64,000 nt of DNA from Lactuca virosa (lineage: Eukaryota; Streptophyta; Magnoliopsida; Asterales; Asteraceae), in NCBI GenBank assembly GCA_928212115.1, contig CAKMRJ010004445.1, positions 75,457,575 to 75,521,574 of the forward strand, in the 5' to 3' direction. Of this stretch, positions 21,372 through 33,190 are shown piece after piece. Below the pieces are notes generated by a model. The model had not been told where the DNA came from, ran no database searches, and saw only the letters and a list, made by a program, of their open reading frames with translations. The translations under genes and the position numbers were made by a program. How positions within the stretch are numbered: the stretch's first letter is position 1; every line of letters starts with the position of its first letter.

Positions 21372-23787
21372 TGAAAGGACCCCTTTCTATACTTTCATAT
21401 TTCTGAAAGACCCAAACTTTCATACTTGACAATATAGTTACTCCAAAACATGTTACATGCATATTCATAAAACAATATTTTTACATTGATAAAGTCATTA
21501 CAAAAGATTGAATACAAACCGACTATGTTTTAAGATTTTACATGACTACCCAGGATATTGTAAATCTATACAAACCTAACCAAATACAAAAAAATAATAT
21601 TACAACTATTCTAAGTCTTCCAACTATACTGGGTGCTTATTGCCTGCATTATGTTAAAACATTGGGAGGGGTAAACGATAACGCTTAGTGAGTTCAATAA
21701 TAGATACAATATAACGTTATGTCATATATATACCAATATGGCAGAAGCAAATAGGAGCAAGGAACAACAAAGGCATAATGTGATAAGCTTTCCCTAACAA
21801 TCATTGATTTGATTCAAAGATATACAATCATTGAGACATAACAATTTCCATACTTGATATACATCAATAACGCTTTGGCCCAAATGGCACAGAAGACATA
21901 TAACTTCGGATTAACCTTTTGGTAGATTTAAGGTTTTCACGCCCTGTCTAACCATCTGCCAATGTCATAGAATAGAGTCATTCACTTACTGGGGGACATG
22001 CTCTACATGGCCAGAGGCTACATACCAGTACCACTGTGAATCTGAGTTCTTAAACTGATCACATGGTCAAAGGTATAGCTTTGCTATCATAAATAGCAGA
22101 AATAAAAATAACACGGGGAAAATACTCAGGAATATCATTCTACCGAAGCCAAAGTGATGCCTATGTCATACACTTCATGGTCAACGGTTCATACCAATAC
22201 CCAAGTGATGCCTATGTCATACACTTCAAGTCAGAGGTACAGCCTTGCTATAAAAATAGCAGATACAACAAATCGAGATGATAACATGGAAAAGTACATA
22301 CCACATATAACACATAACATACAATTGTTCCTATGTATTAAACTCACCTTGAATTAACCGGGGATCAAAATAATAATTTGGGCAGCACTTCGGCTCTAAA
22401 TATGACTTTCGTCGTTGAAAACCGAGAGTTTTCTTGAAAACCGGGCCCTGCGAGGGTTGGGCTTCGAAACCGAAAAGATAAATTTTTCAGGCTTCTCGGG
22501 AATCTCGGGGCGCATTTCGGGCTTTGGAATAAGTACCGGGGCTTCGGGGGAAGTCGAAATGGCTTAAAATAAAGTTTAGGGGTGAAAAGGGGGCAAAAAT
22601 AAACTCTTACCCGGGAAGTCTCGCACCTCCCTTATATAGGGTGCGAGACCGACCTTCGGATCCGAGAAGAGATGAGTCAGCGGACACGCGGAGTCAGCAG
22701 AGCGAAGCAGGTGGCAGGCTGCGAGGCCTCGGTTCGGACAGGTGTGCGAGGCGCGTCGGAAGGCTACTGGTCGCGAAGTTGGTCGAATCCGGAAGCGACA
22801 CGCGGGTACTGTTCATGCGAGGATGAGTCATGGATCGGATACGGTGATTGAGCCGCTGCTCGGACGAATCAGAAGGCGATGCGTCAGCAGCTGGGTCTTC
22901 GGCTCGGACACGTGGCGCGATGACTCACCGAAATCAGCCTTATCCTTGCGAGATTTCTCGGAAATTGTGCCCCGACCTTCTAAAATCCGTAACTTTTGCA
23001 TACGGGCTTCGTTTTTTATGTTCTTTATATGCACGCGTAGAGAAAATTATGCTCTACAACTTTCGTTTAGACTTCGTCGGAAAATTTTGACTTTATTTTT
23101 ATATTATTATTTTTAACAGACCGGGACTGGTAAATCCGTTAAAAATTCATAACTTCTTCATCCGACGTCCGTTTTCGTCAGACTTTTTACCGTTGTACTA
23201 CTAATGGCGAGACCTTCGATTCTTGTTTAGGTTGTGCCGGCTAAAAATCACTCGATCTAAAATTTGAGTTTTTAGCTGTCTGCTGCTAAGCTGAAACTTG
23301 TAAAAATAATAATTTCCTCATACGAAGTCAGATTTTGGCGTTCTTTTTATCAAAATTCTCGGTTTAACGAATACTACGACTTTCATTTAGATCACTAAGG
23401 CTAAAAAGTAGTTTATCAAAAATCACTTTTTACGTCATTCGACACCGTGCCGGTTTTATCGCGGATCTTCGATTGGTCATAACTTCTTCGTTATAACTCG
23501 GATTTCGATGAGGTTTTCGCCTACGTGTTTCTAACGAGATTATATACAACTTTCAATAATAAAATTTTACTTATTTCAAATTTTATATTTTCGCTAAATT
23601 TCACTATTTGGCATTTGATTGGAATCTCATAAGACTTCCAATACTTTATGAGTGATTCTAAACATAGTTTTACTTCATTTCTAGTAAAAACTATTTGTTA
23701 GAACTCAACACTCAATTTCACATAATATTTCATAATATTTTTAACTTTTTGGATTACATAACACGATTTCAAAACGTGTATGTTACA
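21372..23787 (-). repeat. 3' LTR of element F
   Basis: 2416 bp, highly similar to 30073..32478. The minus-strand TATA box (CCTATATAAG) is at about 22631..22640. GC-rich sequence flanks it (22380..22980), unlike the surrounding AT-rich DNA. Twin palindromic repeats lie at 22152..22175 and 22203..22226. ORFs such as 22742..23116 recur in both LTRs only because the LTRs are copies. Confidence 0.9.
22152..22226 (-). repeat. Twin 24-bp near-palindromes in LTR F
   Basis: AAGTGATGCCTATGTC ... CACTT occurs at 22152..22175 and 22203..22226, and again in the other LTR at 30843..30866 and 30893..30916. The ends AAGTG/CACTT are inverted. They lie downstream of the TATA box on the element's strand, where A, B, C and D have their hairpin modules. 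Confidence 0.6.
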
Positions 23788-23822
23788 GTTACCTCCTCCT
23801 TTTGAGGATTTCGTCCCCGAAA

Positions 23823-24640
23823 TCACAACGATTTGGACAAATGAGGATATTTCGCTCTTATCTCATTCTTATTTTCCCTAAGTATAAGTTTATTATCCCG
23901 TTTCACCTTGGATAATGGAACCGTTTCATCATTTATGCTCAAGCATTTACGTAGATATCTTTCATGAAATACATCATGAATATCTGCCAAATCTTCAGGC
24001 AATTCCAAGCGGTATGCTTGTTAGATAATTTTGAAAAGTCCAATAAATCTAGGACTCAATCTCCGTTTCTTCTCAAATTTCATAATACCTTTCCACGGGG
24101 TTACCTTCAGTATCACCCACTTGGAATTCTATGGATCGTCTCCTCCATTTCTACACAGGTCTTTTTGTCGATCCTTGGCTACTTTCATTCTTTCTCGTAT
24201 AATTTGAATCTTATCAGTGGTGTCTTGAATCATTTCAGGACCACCAAGGATTTTCTGTCCTACATTATGCCAACATAAGGGTGTTCACATTTACTACCGA
24301 ACTCTAAGACATATGCACGAAGCATATCTTCTACTGCTTGGATTGTTCTCTCCGTCTAACCATCTGTCTGGGGATGGTAAGCTGCGTTGGGAGCAACTCG
24401 AGATCCCAATTCACTTTTCATACTCGCCCAAAAGTGAGAAGTGAAGCGAGTATCACGATCGGAAATAATCTTTAGTGGCACACCATGTCTCGTCACAATT
24501 TCGTCTATGTAAACTTGTGCGTATTTCTCCATTAGAACCGTTGTACATATGGCGAGAAAATATGCACTCTTATTCAGCCGGTCGATAATTATCCAAAGGC
24601 TATCATTCACAGTTTTCTTCTCCTCTTTCAAGGTATTAAC
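23823..24640 (-). pseudogene. Integrase remnant of element F
   Basis: 24356..24631 holds part of the integrase catalytic core: the WIIIDRLNKSAYF region, the second catalytic Asp in SDRDTRFTS, and AAYHPQTDG directly before a stop. 23823..24008 holds the C-terminal end (VFHERYLRKCLS ... KYPHL). Between them the frame is lost. The order fits a minus-strand pol. RT and RNase H should lie upstream, but only about 80 bp separates this from the protease-like piece, so they have been deleted. Confidence 0.8.
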
Positions 24641-24711
24641 TGTATAATTCGGATAAGTAGAATATCCCTTCGATATAATTTACGAGTTTTTAAGAAAGAA
24701 ATTTATTATTG

Positions 24712-25053
24712 TTACGGTAGATACAAACAGAATCCTTCCTTTCGATAGGGATACATATCATCTCTTCGTAGCACAAGAGTTCTTGACAATCGATTCATGT
24801 CGAGAATAATATCAAAGATAGGAATTAGGTTAGCAGGAAGATTATAACTTTCAATTCCTATAGCACTATCTCTATAGACTTTATCAGCAAGTAATGATAT
24901 ATTTCCTATGTTATCTATATGAAATGATTGGACAATTGCGTAATAAGCAATTTGAAAAGAATGTGCGAATTTATAAGGCACGAAAGAATCTGAGGCATCA
25001 CAATCAAATAAGATGTGAGCAGATCTAAAGTTTACGAGAAAATTACTAGTCAC
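24712..25053 (-). pseudogene. Protease-like remnant of element F
   Basis: The 113-codon open frame contains HILFDCDASDSFV, which resembles the aspartic protease motif LFDSGAS.SF of gypsy elements with the catalytic triad altered. Its place, 5' of the integrase piece on the same strand, fits. The rest of the frame is only weakly similar, so this is a probable rather than certain call. Confidence 0.5.
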
Positions 25054-25633
25054 AACATTCGAGTCCTAACTTACTTCCTCTGTGGTAATCTAAAATGTAC
25101 GATATTTAACTTTTAGTTTGTCAAACGATTGTCAAACTCTTCAAACTTACTAATTACTAGCGGTGTTCAAACCTGCACCCGCTCATCATTCTCTATTGGG
25201 CCTTCGATCCTAATCTTTGAGTTAAAACTTAATTCTCATTGCAGACTCCTGCTCCTTCTTGGTTTATAGGCTAAACCCAAGATAAGGCATTTACTTTTGC
25301 TATAACAACAACTCGTATGGTCTTATTCTAATGACCTTTGATTTTATAACGCACAAGACACATAACGAACCAAACTCTTGCATTAGAATCAGATCGAATA
25401 AATCAAGCTGAGGGAATAAAGAAAACAAAAAGAGTTTGAACAATACGTGGATGCTTCGGAATAGAAAGAATAGCACCATGTATCTCTAATTCATGCTTTC
25501 GGACATATACATCTTTTAGCTTTTGGCACCCCCTCCTTTTTAGTTGGAGTACTCTTTGATTGTTGAACGGAAACTTGACTCCATGCCATTTGACTAGTAA
25601 GAGTAGGGCGGAAACATTTCTTTTGGCCAGTAA
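25054..25633 (-). other. Decayed internal sequence of F
   Basis: No domain recognised. The 84-codon minus-strand ORF at 25403..25657 has no identifiable family. Confidence 0.4.
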
Positions 25634-27960
25634 TGTAACGCCCGTAGATCCGGGCAAGTCAATTTAGAGATAATAGGGGTCGAAAACGAATTTTCGACAA
25701 AATATTATTTAGAATAAATAATCTTAACCAAGTTTTAGAATACGTCTCAAGGTTTCCGTACATATAAAGAATGCCGAAATCCGAGTTATAACGAAGAAGT
25801 TATGACACGTCGAAGTTTTACGGCAGAACCGGCACGGCACCGGGAGACGAAAATAGTGAATTTACGATAGAGCGACTTTTAGCCTTAGCGATCTAAACGA
25901 AAGTCGTAGAAAATGTTAAACCGAGAACATACAAAAAAAGTACGCCCAAATCTGACTTCGTATGAGGAAGTTATGAATTTTCTAAGATTTGGCATAGCAG
26001 TGCACGACCCGAAACTCGAATTTTAGATCGAGCAGTTTTTGGCCTACGCGACCTAAAGGAGAATTTAAGATCTCATTAATAGGAACTCAACGGTAAAAAG
26101 ACAGACGAAAACGGAGTCCGTATGTAGAAGTTATGAATTTTACGCGGACATTAAATAGTATAATCTCATCGTACTGTTAAAGTTAAGATCGGTCGAGAAT
26201 TAGCCGATGGAATGAAAATGAAAGTTGTAGATCTTATTTTTACATACGCGTGGATATAAAGAACGTCAAAAACGGAGGTCGTATGTGAAAGTTACGGATT
26301 TTAGAAGTCGGAAGTGTGTTGTGCGAAAGTGGGTGATGTGGCACAATCTTGGCCATTGCTTTCTCCCCAAGTCTTGCCACTAGATGGTGACATGTGGCAC
26401 CAAGTTCAGCCATTTTTCACCTTATAAATAGAACCTCTCTCACCCTCATTTTCTTCACACCTTTCTCATTCTTTCTTCTTTTTACTCTCTCTCTCTCTCT
26501 AAAACCTCTCTCTAGCCCCGAAACCCCCCGAAAAGCCTAGGGAACCTCCCTAGCACGAGACGGAAGCCCCGGAGTGCTCGACGGCTCCAAGAAGAAGAGC
26601 TTTTCGGCTCGAGAACGCTGCTCCAAGCAAAGCCCGATTTTCTATAAAACCCGCTGTAAGTGAGCTACGCCTACGCTATTTTTAATATAGCTTTTATTTA
26701 ATTATAGTAACGTTATTAGGAACTTATAATAAGTACTTGGGCTATTATTATGGGTTATATAAGTATTTTTTAACGCTTATATAATAGTAATAATAGCTAG
26801 ACTATTAATTAGTCTCGGCGAATAATAGACTAAACTCTAGTGGTAATAATACTAGGTTTCGTCGAAGGAAATTATTTTTAAGAAGCGAAGCGCTGTCTGA
26901 GTTCAGATTCACCACCTTTTCAAGTGAGTGCATGGTCCCTTTCATCTTACACATAGATATGAAGTATTTTATATAAATTATGTGCTATGTGTGCATATTA
27001 TCTGAATACTTGTTGTCTATGATGGATGAATGATTTTATACATGTTTTAAATGATTTAAATATATATTTATTTTATATCTACAAATATGTTGGGATAAAA
27101 CATGGGTAGATGAAATAGTTGGTGTGTGATGAAATAAAATGATGAGAGATAGGTGATGATAGGAAGGTGATGATAATTAGGTGATGGATAGGTGATGATG
27201 AATCGGTGATGTAGGATGAAATATACTATAACCTTGTCCGACAATTTGGAGATGTAGTCATCTACTAGAGTATAGATGGCGACCGCGGACTATTCTAGAC
27301 AACCCGTGGAAACACCAGCAGAATTATAACTTGTAGGTGATGAATTACGAGTCCAGGTGATGTTGTGACTGTATATTCATGTGATGATACTCTAACCCTT
27401 ACTATGAATTACGAGTTCAGGCGACGTTGTAACTACGTATTCATGCCTTAGGAACGAGCATATAAGGAAATGTGAGGTAAAAAGATGAGAGGTAAATATG
27501 ATATAGGAGATGACCCTTAAGATAATTCTTTAAGGAATATTAAAGAAGATAACGGGGATGTGTAATCGGGTTGATTGTTTGATGTTTAAATATAATAATT
27601 ATATTATTGTGGGTTGAAAACCCTATGTACTCACCAGGTTTCCCAACCTGACCCACTCCAGCTTATTTGTATCACAGGTGTCGATACGAAGCTACTTTGC
27701 ACTGAGAGATTTAAAAGAGATGTAGATCACTAGTGTAAATGAATGTAAGTTCTGTTTATGCTTATGTTTCTGTATTGACGATGACATCCCAAATGTTTTA
27801 AATGAATAAAAATACATTTCTTCGAAAATGCTTTGATAACGTATTTATCATGTTTTTCTGGGAACAAATTCCGCAACATTTTTATTAAAAGAAGTACTCT
27901 GATTTTTATAAAGCATAAACAAAATCGGTCTTTTCTGGCCGTGAAAATGGGGATGTCACA
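25634..27960 (+). mobile_element. Solo LTR G inside element F
   Basis: 2327 bp starting TGTAACGCCC and ending TGTCACA, flanked by TSD AGTAA (25629..25633 and 27961..27965). A TATA box (TTATAAATA, about 26422..26430) is followed by a CT-rich start region (26430..26510). No second LTR or internal domain exists between the TSDs, so it is a solo LTR left by recombination. Blocks around 25780..26100 are similar, in inverted orientation, to the LTR of F (about 23180..23540), so the two families are related. GGTGATG-rich repeats lie at 27130..27220. Confidence 0.9.
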
Positions 27961-27965
27961 AGTAA

Positions 27966-30056
27966 CACCACATATCAAGTCACATCTCTGGCTAATGATT
28001 GCTCAATCCTTTAATGAAGATTGTTATATTTCTATCGACTACCTCGACCATTTACTTCTTCAGTATTCCTACTGAAGTTTCGTCACTATACAAGACATGG
28101 TTATCTGAACCAATCAACTCCTTTCGCGAATTTATACTAATCGGATTCGATTCTTTATGACATTAAGATTTGAACGATAATTGTTTCCTTAGTCATTACC
28201 GAAACGAAGGTAACGACATACATGAATAAAACGGAATCATTTACTAGCTTCTTGGTAACCTTGTGACTTTTCCTGATCCAAGTGTGAGTCATGTGCTTCC
28301 AGTAGTATAGGCCTCTACTACTATTCACACCTACTCATACTCGCCCCAAGTATTGTCTTGCAGTTCCCAAGTCACCATTCAAAAGTTTTCACAAAGCAAA
28401 TTTTTCACACCTAAGTGTGTTCAAACAAGTACATACAACAATTTCTCCTAGACTCAACTAGGGTTTTCGCGTTTCTATCAAACATATATTGGATTACCTA
28501 TACTCGCCCTCTAGGATTCTTCTCACGCATATGCTCGATTTAATATATCCTAATATTTTTCCATGGGTCGATAGAAATTTTACTTCCAATTCTTCATATA
28601 AATTCTTTCTCGGGTAGTGTCTACTTTGCAAGACACACTATGCCAGAATTTACTCTAGTATCGTGGAGACAAAGAGTTTTTAACTACTTGTATCGTCTTC
28701 TAACTCATGCAAACCATCATGCATATTTGTTGGTTTCATTATCCTTTCATGACATCGTCATTCCTGTATCTGAGTAAATCTTTTTATCATGGTTGTATCT
28801 TTTAAGTCTACTTCATAGGAGTCTATCCTAAGAAGTCTGCATTATAGCTGCATCTCAGCAAGCTCTACTAGCTTCAACTTGGTTCTCTGTTATTCCTAAC
28901 TACAATATCTCCTCTCATATAATAATATGAGTGTATATCTTCTTCAACTAAGTACTCTACCTTACTTTAACAAGTAAGCCACTCAACCTTTTCACAACCA
29001 AATAACCTATTTCACTATCCCAATCTTGTATGTTAAAGTCGGCTTAACACACAATGGAACTTCCATAAGGATGTGATAGAAGTCAATCATCACTCAGTAT
29101 TATTAAATACTAAGTCTGAACATCTTGTATAGGGTTACTACTCGAACTACATACTACATCACAAAGTCTTGGCCTAATGAGTCTAAAAACTTCATTAGCC
29201 TTTCCGTTGATCTTCATTTAATTCTTCTAAATCTTGTACTACATTAATTTCAATACTGTCGAAGTATTTATCACCAGCTTCGGTTCTTCCGACTCTATAA
29301 ACAATCACTGCTTTAATCTGAAAAATGGTGGAACAACTTCATTGGTTATGCCAAAACATTTATCTCATCCAAATGTATTTCAAACACACATCTTTCTTCC
29401 AAATATGTTATTATATTATCTTACATATTTTAAATGCATAATACCACTCTGTTGATATTAATACACTATTTACGATAACACTTCATATTTATTATTTCAC
29501 GATATCCTTCGATCGTCTATCAATAAACTTATCAATATCGACTATCATAAGTATCTTTATTACTTCGAAAAATTTCATGTAAATTCTATTACGGAAATTC
29601 TTAGAATTCTGAACATAAAATTTTCTAAACCAAGGTCGGCAACAGATCTTAAACTTTCTCAAGTAATAGCAATATAGGTATGAAACCTAAAGCATGCTAT
29701 ATTTACTTATCATTTAGCACTTAAAAGAATATAAGACATATCTCCTCTTAATATTCTAGTGCTTACCCCATTAGGTATTCAACCTAAAGTATACTAGATA
29801 CATATTGTATCATCACTTAACAATTCATGTCTAAATCTAGAAATTCTCAAAATTCCAATTTACATAAACTAATTCTCTAAAAGTCTTGAAGTAACTTAAT
29901 GTCTTAGAATGCTAGGGTTTATCACTACCCAATACCCCACTTAAGTGTTTCCTATGGTTTGTATTCATATATTTACAATTATTCAGTTCATATATTGAAC
30001 TTCCAATAGTTTAAGTCTAAATACCAATCCACGGAATTTAGTTCACTTAAACCACT
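27966..30056 (-). other. Element F 5' internal region, unrecognised
   Basis: About 2.1 kb between solo LTR G and the PBS of F, where leader and gag should lie. No gag, zinc knuckle or other domain can be recognised in any frame, and stops are frequent. It is probably badly decayed gag/leader. Confidence 0.45.
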
Positions 30057-30068
30057 GCTCTGATACCA
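30057..30068 (-). promoter_or_regulatory. Primer-binding site of element F
   Basis: GCTCTGATACCA on the plus strand is TGGTATCAGAGC on the element's strand, complementary to initiator Met-tRNA. It lies 4 bases from the LTR edge at 30073. Confidence 0.88.
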
Positions 30069-30072
30069 TGAT

Positions 30073-32478
30073 TGAAAGGACCCCTTTCTATACTTTCATA
30101 TTTCTGAAAGACCCAAACTTTCATACTTGACAATATAGTTACTCCAAAACATGCTACATGCATATTCATAAAACAATATTTTTACATTGATAAAGTCATT
30201 ACAAAAGATTGGATACAAACCGACTATGTTTTAAGATTTTACATGACTACCCAGGATATTGTAAATCTATACAAACCTAACCAAATACAAAAAAATAATA
30301 TTACAACTATTCTAAGTCTTCCAACTATACTAGGTGCTTATTGTCTGCATTATGTTAAAACATTAAGCGATAACGCTTAGTGAGTTCAATAATAGATACA
30401 ATATAACGTTATGCAATATATATACCAATATGGCAGAAGCAAATAGGAGCAAGGAACAACAAAGGCATAATGTGATAAGCTTTCCCTAACAATCATTGAT
30501 TTGATTCAAAGATATACAATCATCGAGACATAACAATTTCCATACTTGATCTAGATCAATAACGCTTTGGCCCAAATGGCACAGAAGACATATAACTTCG
30601 GATTAACCTTTTGGTAGATTTAAGGTTTTCACGCCCTGTCTAACCATCTGCCAATGCCATAGAATAGAGTCATTCACTTACTGGGGGACATGCTCTACAT
30701 GGCCAGAGGCTACATACCAGTACCACTGTGAATCTGAGTTCTTAAACTGATCACATGGTCAAAGGTATAGCTTTGCTATCATAAATAGCAGAAATAAAAA
30801 TAACACGGGGAAATACTCAGGAATATCATTCTACCGAAGCCAAAGTGATGCCTATGTCATACACTTCATGGTCAACGGTTCATACCAATACCCAAGTGAT
30901 GCCTATGTCATACACTTCAAGTCAGAGGTACAGCCTTGCTATAAAAATAGCGGATACAACAACTCGAGATGATAACATGGAAAAGTACATACCACATATA
31001 ACACATAACATACAATTGTTCCTATGTATTAAACTCACCTTGAATTAACCGGGGGTCAAAATAATAATTTGGGCAGCACTTCGGCTCTAAATATGACTTT
31101 CGTCGTTAAAAACCGAGAGTTTTCTTGAAAACCGGGCCCTGCGAGGGTTGGGCTTCGAAACCGAAAAGATAAATTTTTCGGGCTTCTCGGGAATCTCGGG
31201 GCGCGTTTCGGGCTTTGGAATAAGTACCGGGGCTTCGGGGGAAGTCGAAATGGCTTAAAATAAAGTTTAGGGGTGAAAAGGGGGCAAAAATAAACTCTTA
31301 CCCGGGAAGTCTCGCACCTCCCTTATATAGGGTGCGAGACCGACCTTCGGATCCGAGAAGAGATGAGTCAGCGGACACGCGGAGTCAGCAGAGCGAAGCA
31401 GGTGGCAGGCTGTGAGGCCTCGGTTCGGACAGGTGTGCGAGGCGCGTCGGAAGGCTACTGGTCGCGAAGTTGGTCGAATCCGGAAGCGACACGCGGGTAC
31501 TGTTCATGCGAGGATGAGTCATGGATTGGATACGGTGATTGAGCCGCTGCTCGGACGAATCAGAAGGCGACGCGTCAGCAGCTGGGTCTTCGGCTCGGAC
31601 ACGTGGCGCGATGACTCACCGAAATCAGCCTTATCCTTGCGAGATTTCTCGGAAATTGTGCCCCGACCTTCTAAAATCCGTAACTTTTGCATACGGGCTA
31701 CGTTTTTGACGTTCTTTTTATGCACGCGTAGAGAAAATTATGCTCTACAACTTTCGTTTAGACTTTGTCGGAAAATTTTGACTTTATTTTTATATTATTA
31801 TTTTTAACAGACCGGGACTGGTAAATCCGTTAAAAATTCATAACTTCTTCATCTGACGTCCGTTTTCGTTAGACTTTTTACCGTTGTACTACTAATGGCG
31901 AGACCTTCGATTCTTATTTAGGTTGTGCCGGCTAAAAAACACTCGATCTAAAATTCGAGTTTTTAGTTGTCTACTGCTAAGCTGAAACTTGTAAAAATCA
32001 TAACTTCCTCATACGAAGTCAGATTTTGGCGTTCTTTTTATCAAAATTCTCAGTTTAACGAATACTACGACTTTCATTTAGATCACTAAGGCTAAAAAGT
32101 AGTTTATCAAAAATCACTTTTTACGTCATTCGACACCGTGCCGGTTTTATCGCAGATCTTCGATTGGTCATAACTTCTTCGTTATAACTCGGATTTCAAC
32201 GAGGTTTTCGCCTACGTGTTTCTAACGAGATTATCTACAACTTTCAATAATAAAATTTTACTTATTTCAAATTTTATATTTTCGCTAAATTTCACTATTT
32301 GGCATTTGATTGGAATCTCATAAGACTTCCAATACTTTATGAGTGATTCTAAACATAATTTTACTTCATTTCTAGTAAAAACTATCTGTTAGAACTCAAC
32401 ACTCAATTTCACATAATATTTCATAATATTTTTAACTTTTTGGATTACATAACACGATTTCAAAACGTGTATGTTACA
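30073..32478 (-). repeat. 5' LTR of element F
   Basis: 2406 bp, near-identical to 21372..23787 and bordered on the right by TSD TTTCT. It should contain the promoter for the element on the minus strand (TATA box near 31322..31331). Confidence 0.9.
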
Positions 32479-32699
32479 TTTCTGTTGGTATAAGAATGTC
32501 AAAAGAAGAAGATTCAGTTGTTCTGAATGGTACCTGATGGTGTGGATTGATCTTCTAGAGGGTAGAGTTCAATTTCTTAGAAAAAAGATCTTGTGTATTC
32601 ATGTTCTTAGTGTTTTTTGGATCTTTTACAATTGGATTATGGAAGATTGCCCACTAATTTACTCAACAGACTTCATGGGCATTTATGGAATTTCGAAAA

Positions 32700-32946
32700 T
32701 ATAAAAGGAATCGACAGATTTAATTTCAGTGGTTCAAATCTGTGTGGTATTATGGTTTGGTTTTATATTTTTCTCCGTAAAAAATTAGCATTTATATGCA
32801 AAAGGGTTCAAATTCCGAAAATAATTGTTTTAAATGTTAAAAAGGAATTGACGGATTTTATTTCTTTGGTTAAATTCCAAAGAATATAGTTGGTTGGTTT
32901 TATATTTTTTCCCATACAAAATAGACATTTATATACCCAAGGGTTC
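32700..32946 (+). repeat. Imperfect 137-bp tandem duplication
   Basis: AAAAGGAATCGAC at about 32702 recurs as AAAAAGGAATTGAC at about 32838, and both copies end in a version of ATTTATAT...AAGGGTTC. It lies inside the right part of Helitron 1. The two copies differ at many bases, so the duplication is old. Confidence 0.65.
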
Positions 32947-33163
32947 TTCATGCATGTCATTTCCATGATTAATTGTGTTTTTTACACTCTATTCAAATTT
33001 ATATTATGTTCTATAAAATCATAGAAATATTAAATGTCTTCACATACATAAATAAAGAATATCGGATATTCAAATAAAACTATATATTAATTTTAAATTT
33101 TAAATAATCAATATAAAAGTTTAAACAAAACTTTAGTTTAATAAAATTTTATATATCTTTTAC

Positions 33164-33190
33164 CCGTGGTTTCCACGGAGTGTAACCTAG
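33164..33190 (+). other. Helitron 1 3' terminus (hairpin plus CTAG)
   Basis: A perfect six-base-pair stem CCGTGG/CCACGG with TTT loop, an eight-base spacer and CTAG, followed directly by T. This is the Helitron termination signal. Helitron 2 starts at the next base. Confidence 0.85.

Larger units (their letters stand above)
21372..32478 (-). mobile_element. Ty3/gypsy LTR retrotransposon F
   Basis: Two LTRs (21372..23787 and 30073..32478) are flanked by TSD TTTCT (21367..21371 and 32479..32483). The orientation is minus: a PBS complementary to initiator Met-tRNA lies at 30057..30068 next to the right LTR, and a purine tract (on the minus strand) abuts 23787. The 6.3 kb interior is heavily decayed. 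Pieces of protease and integrase remain, RT and RNase H are gone, and a solo LTR (G) sits inside. It was inserted into Helitron 1. Confidence 0.92.
19364..33190 (+). mobile_element. Non-autonomous Helitron 1, split by element F
   Basis: The 3' end is a textbook Helitron terminus: hairpin CCGTGG-TTT-CCACGG (33164..33178), eight bases, CTAG (33187..33190), then T. A typical TC-rich 5' end (TCTACTCTACATC... then TCTAATAAAAG) lies at about 19364..19400 and resembles the 5' end of the next Helitron at 33191. The exact 5' base is uncertain. Without element F (21372..32478 plus 5 bp) it would be about 2.7 kb. It has no Rep/helicase ORF. It holds a broken RPA1-like fragment at 20855, a kind of gene often carried by plant Helitrons. 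The pairing of these two ends is inferred. Confidence 0.65.

Noticed and set aside
21142..21468. Asn/Ser-rich ORF
   Set aside because: It reads through the ATT/ACT microsatellite.
22742..23116. Arg-rich ORF repeated at 31412..31807
   Set aside because: It occurs twice only because the two LTRs of F are copies; no domain, and it lies in the GC-rich promoter region.
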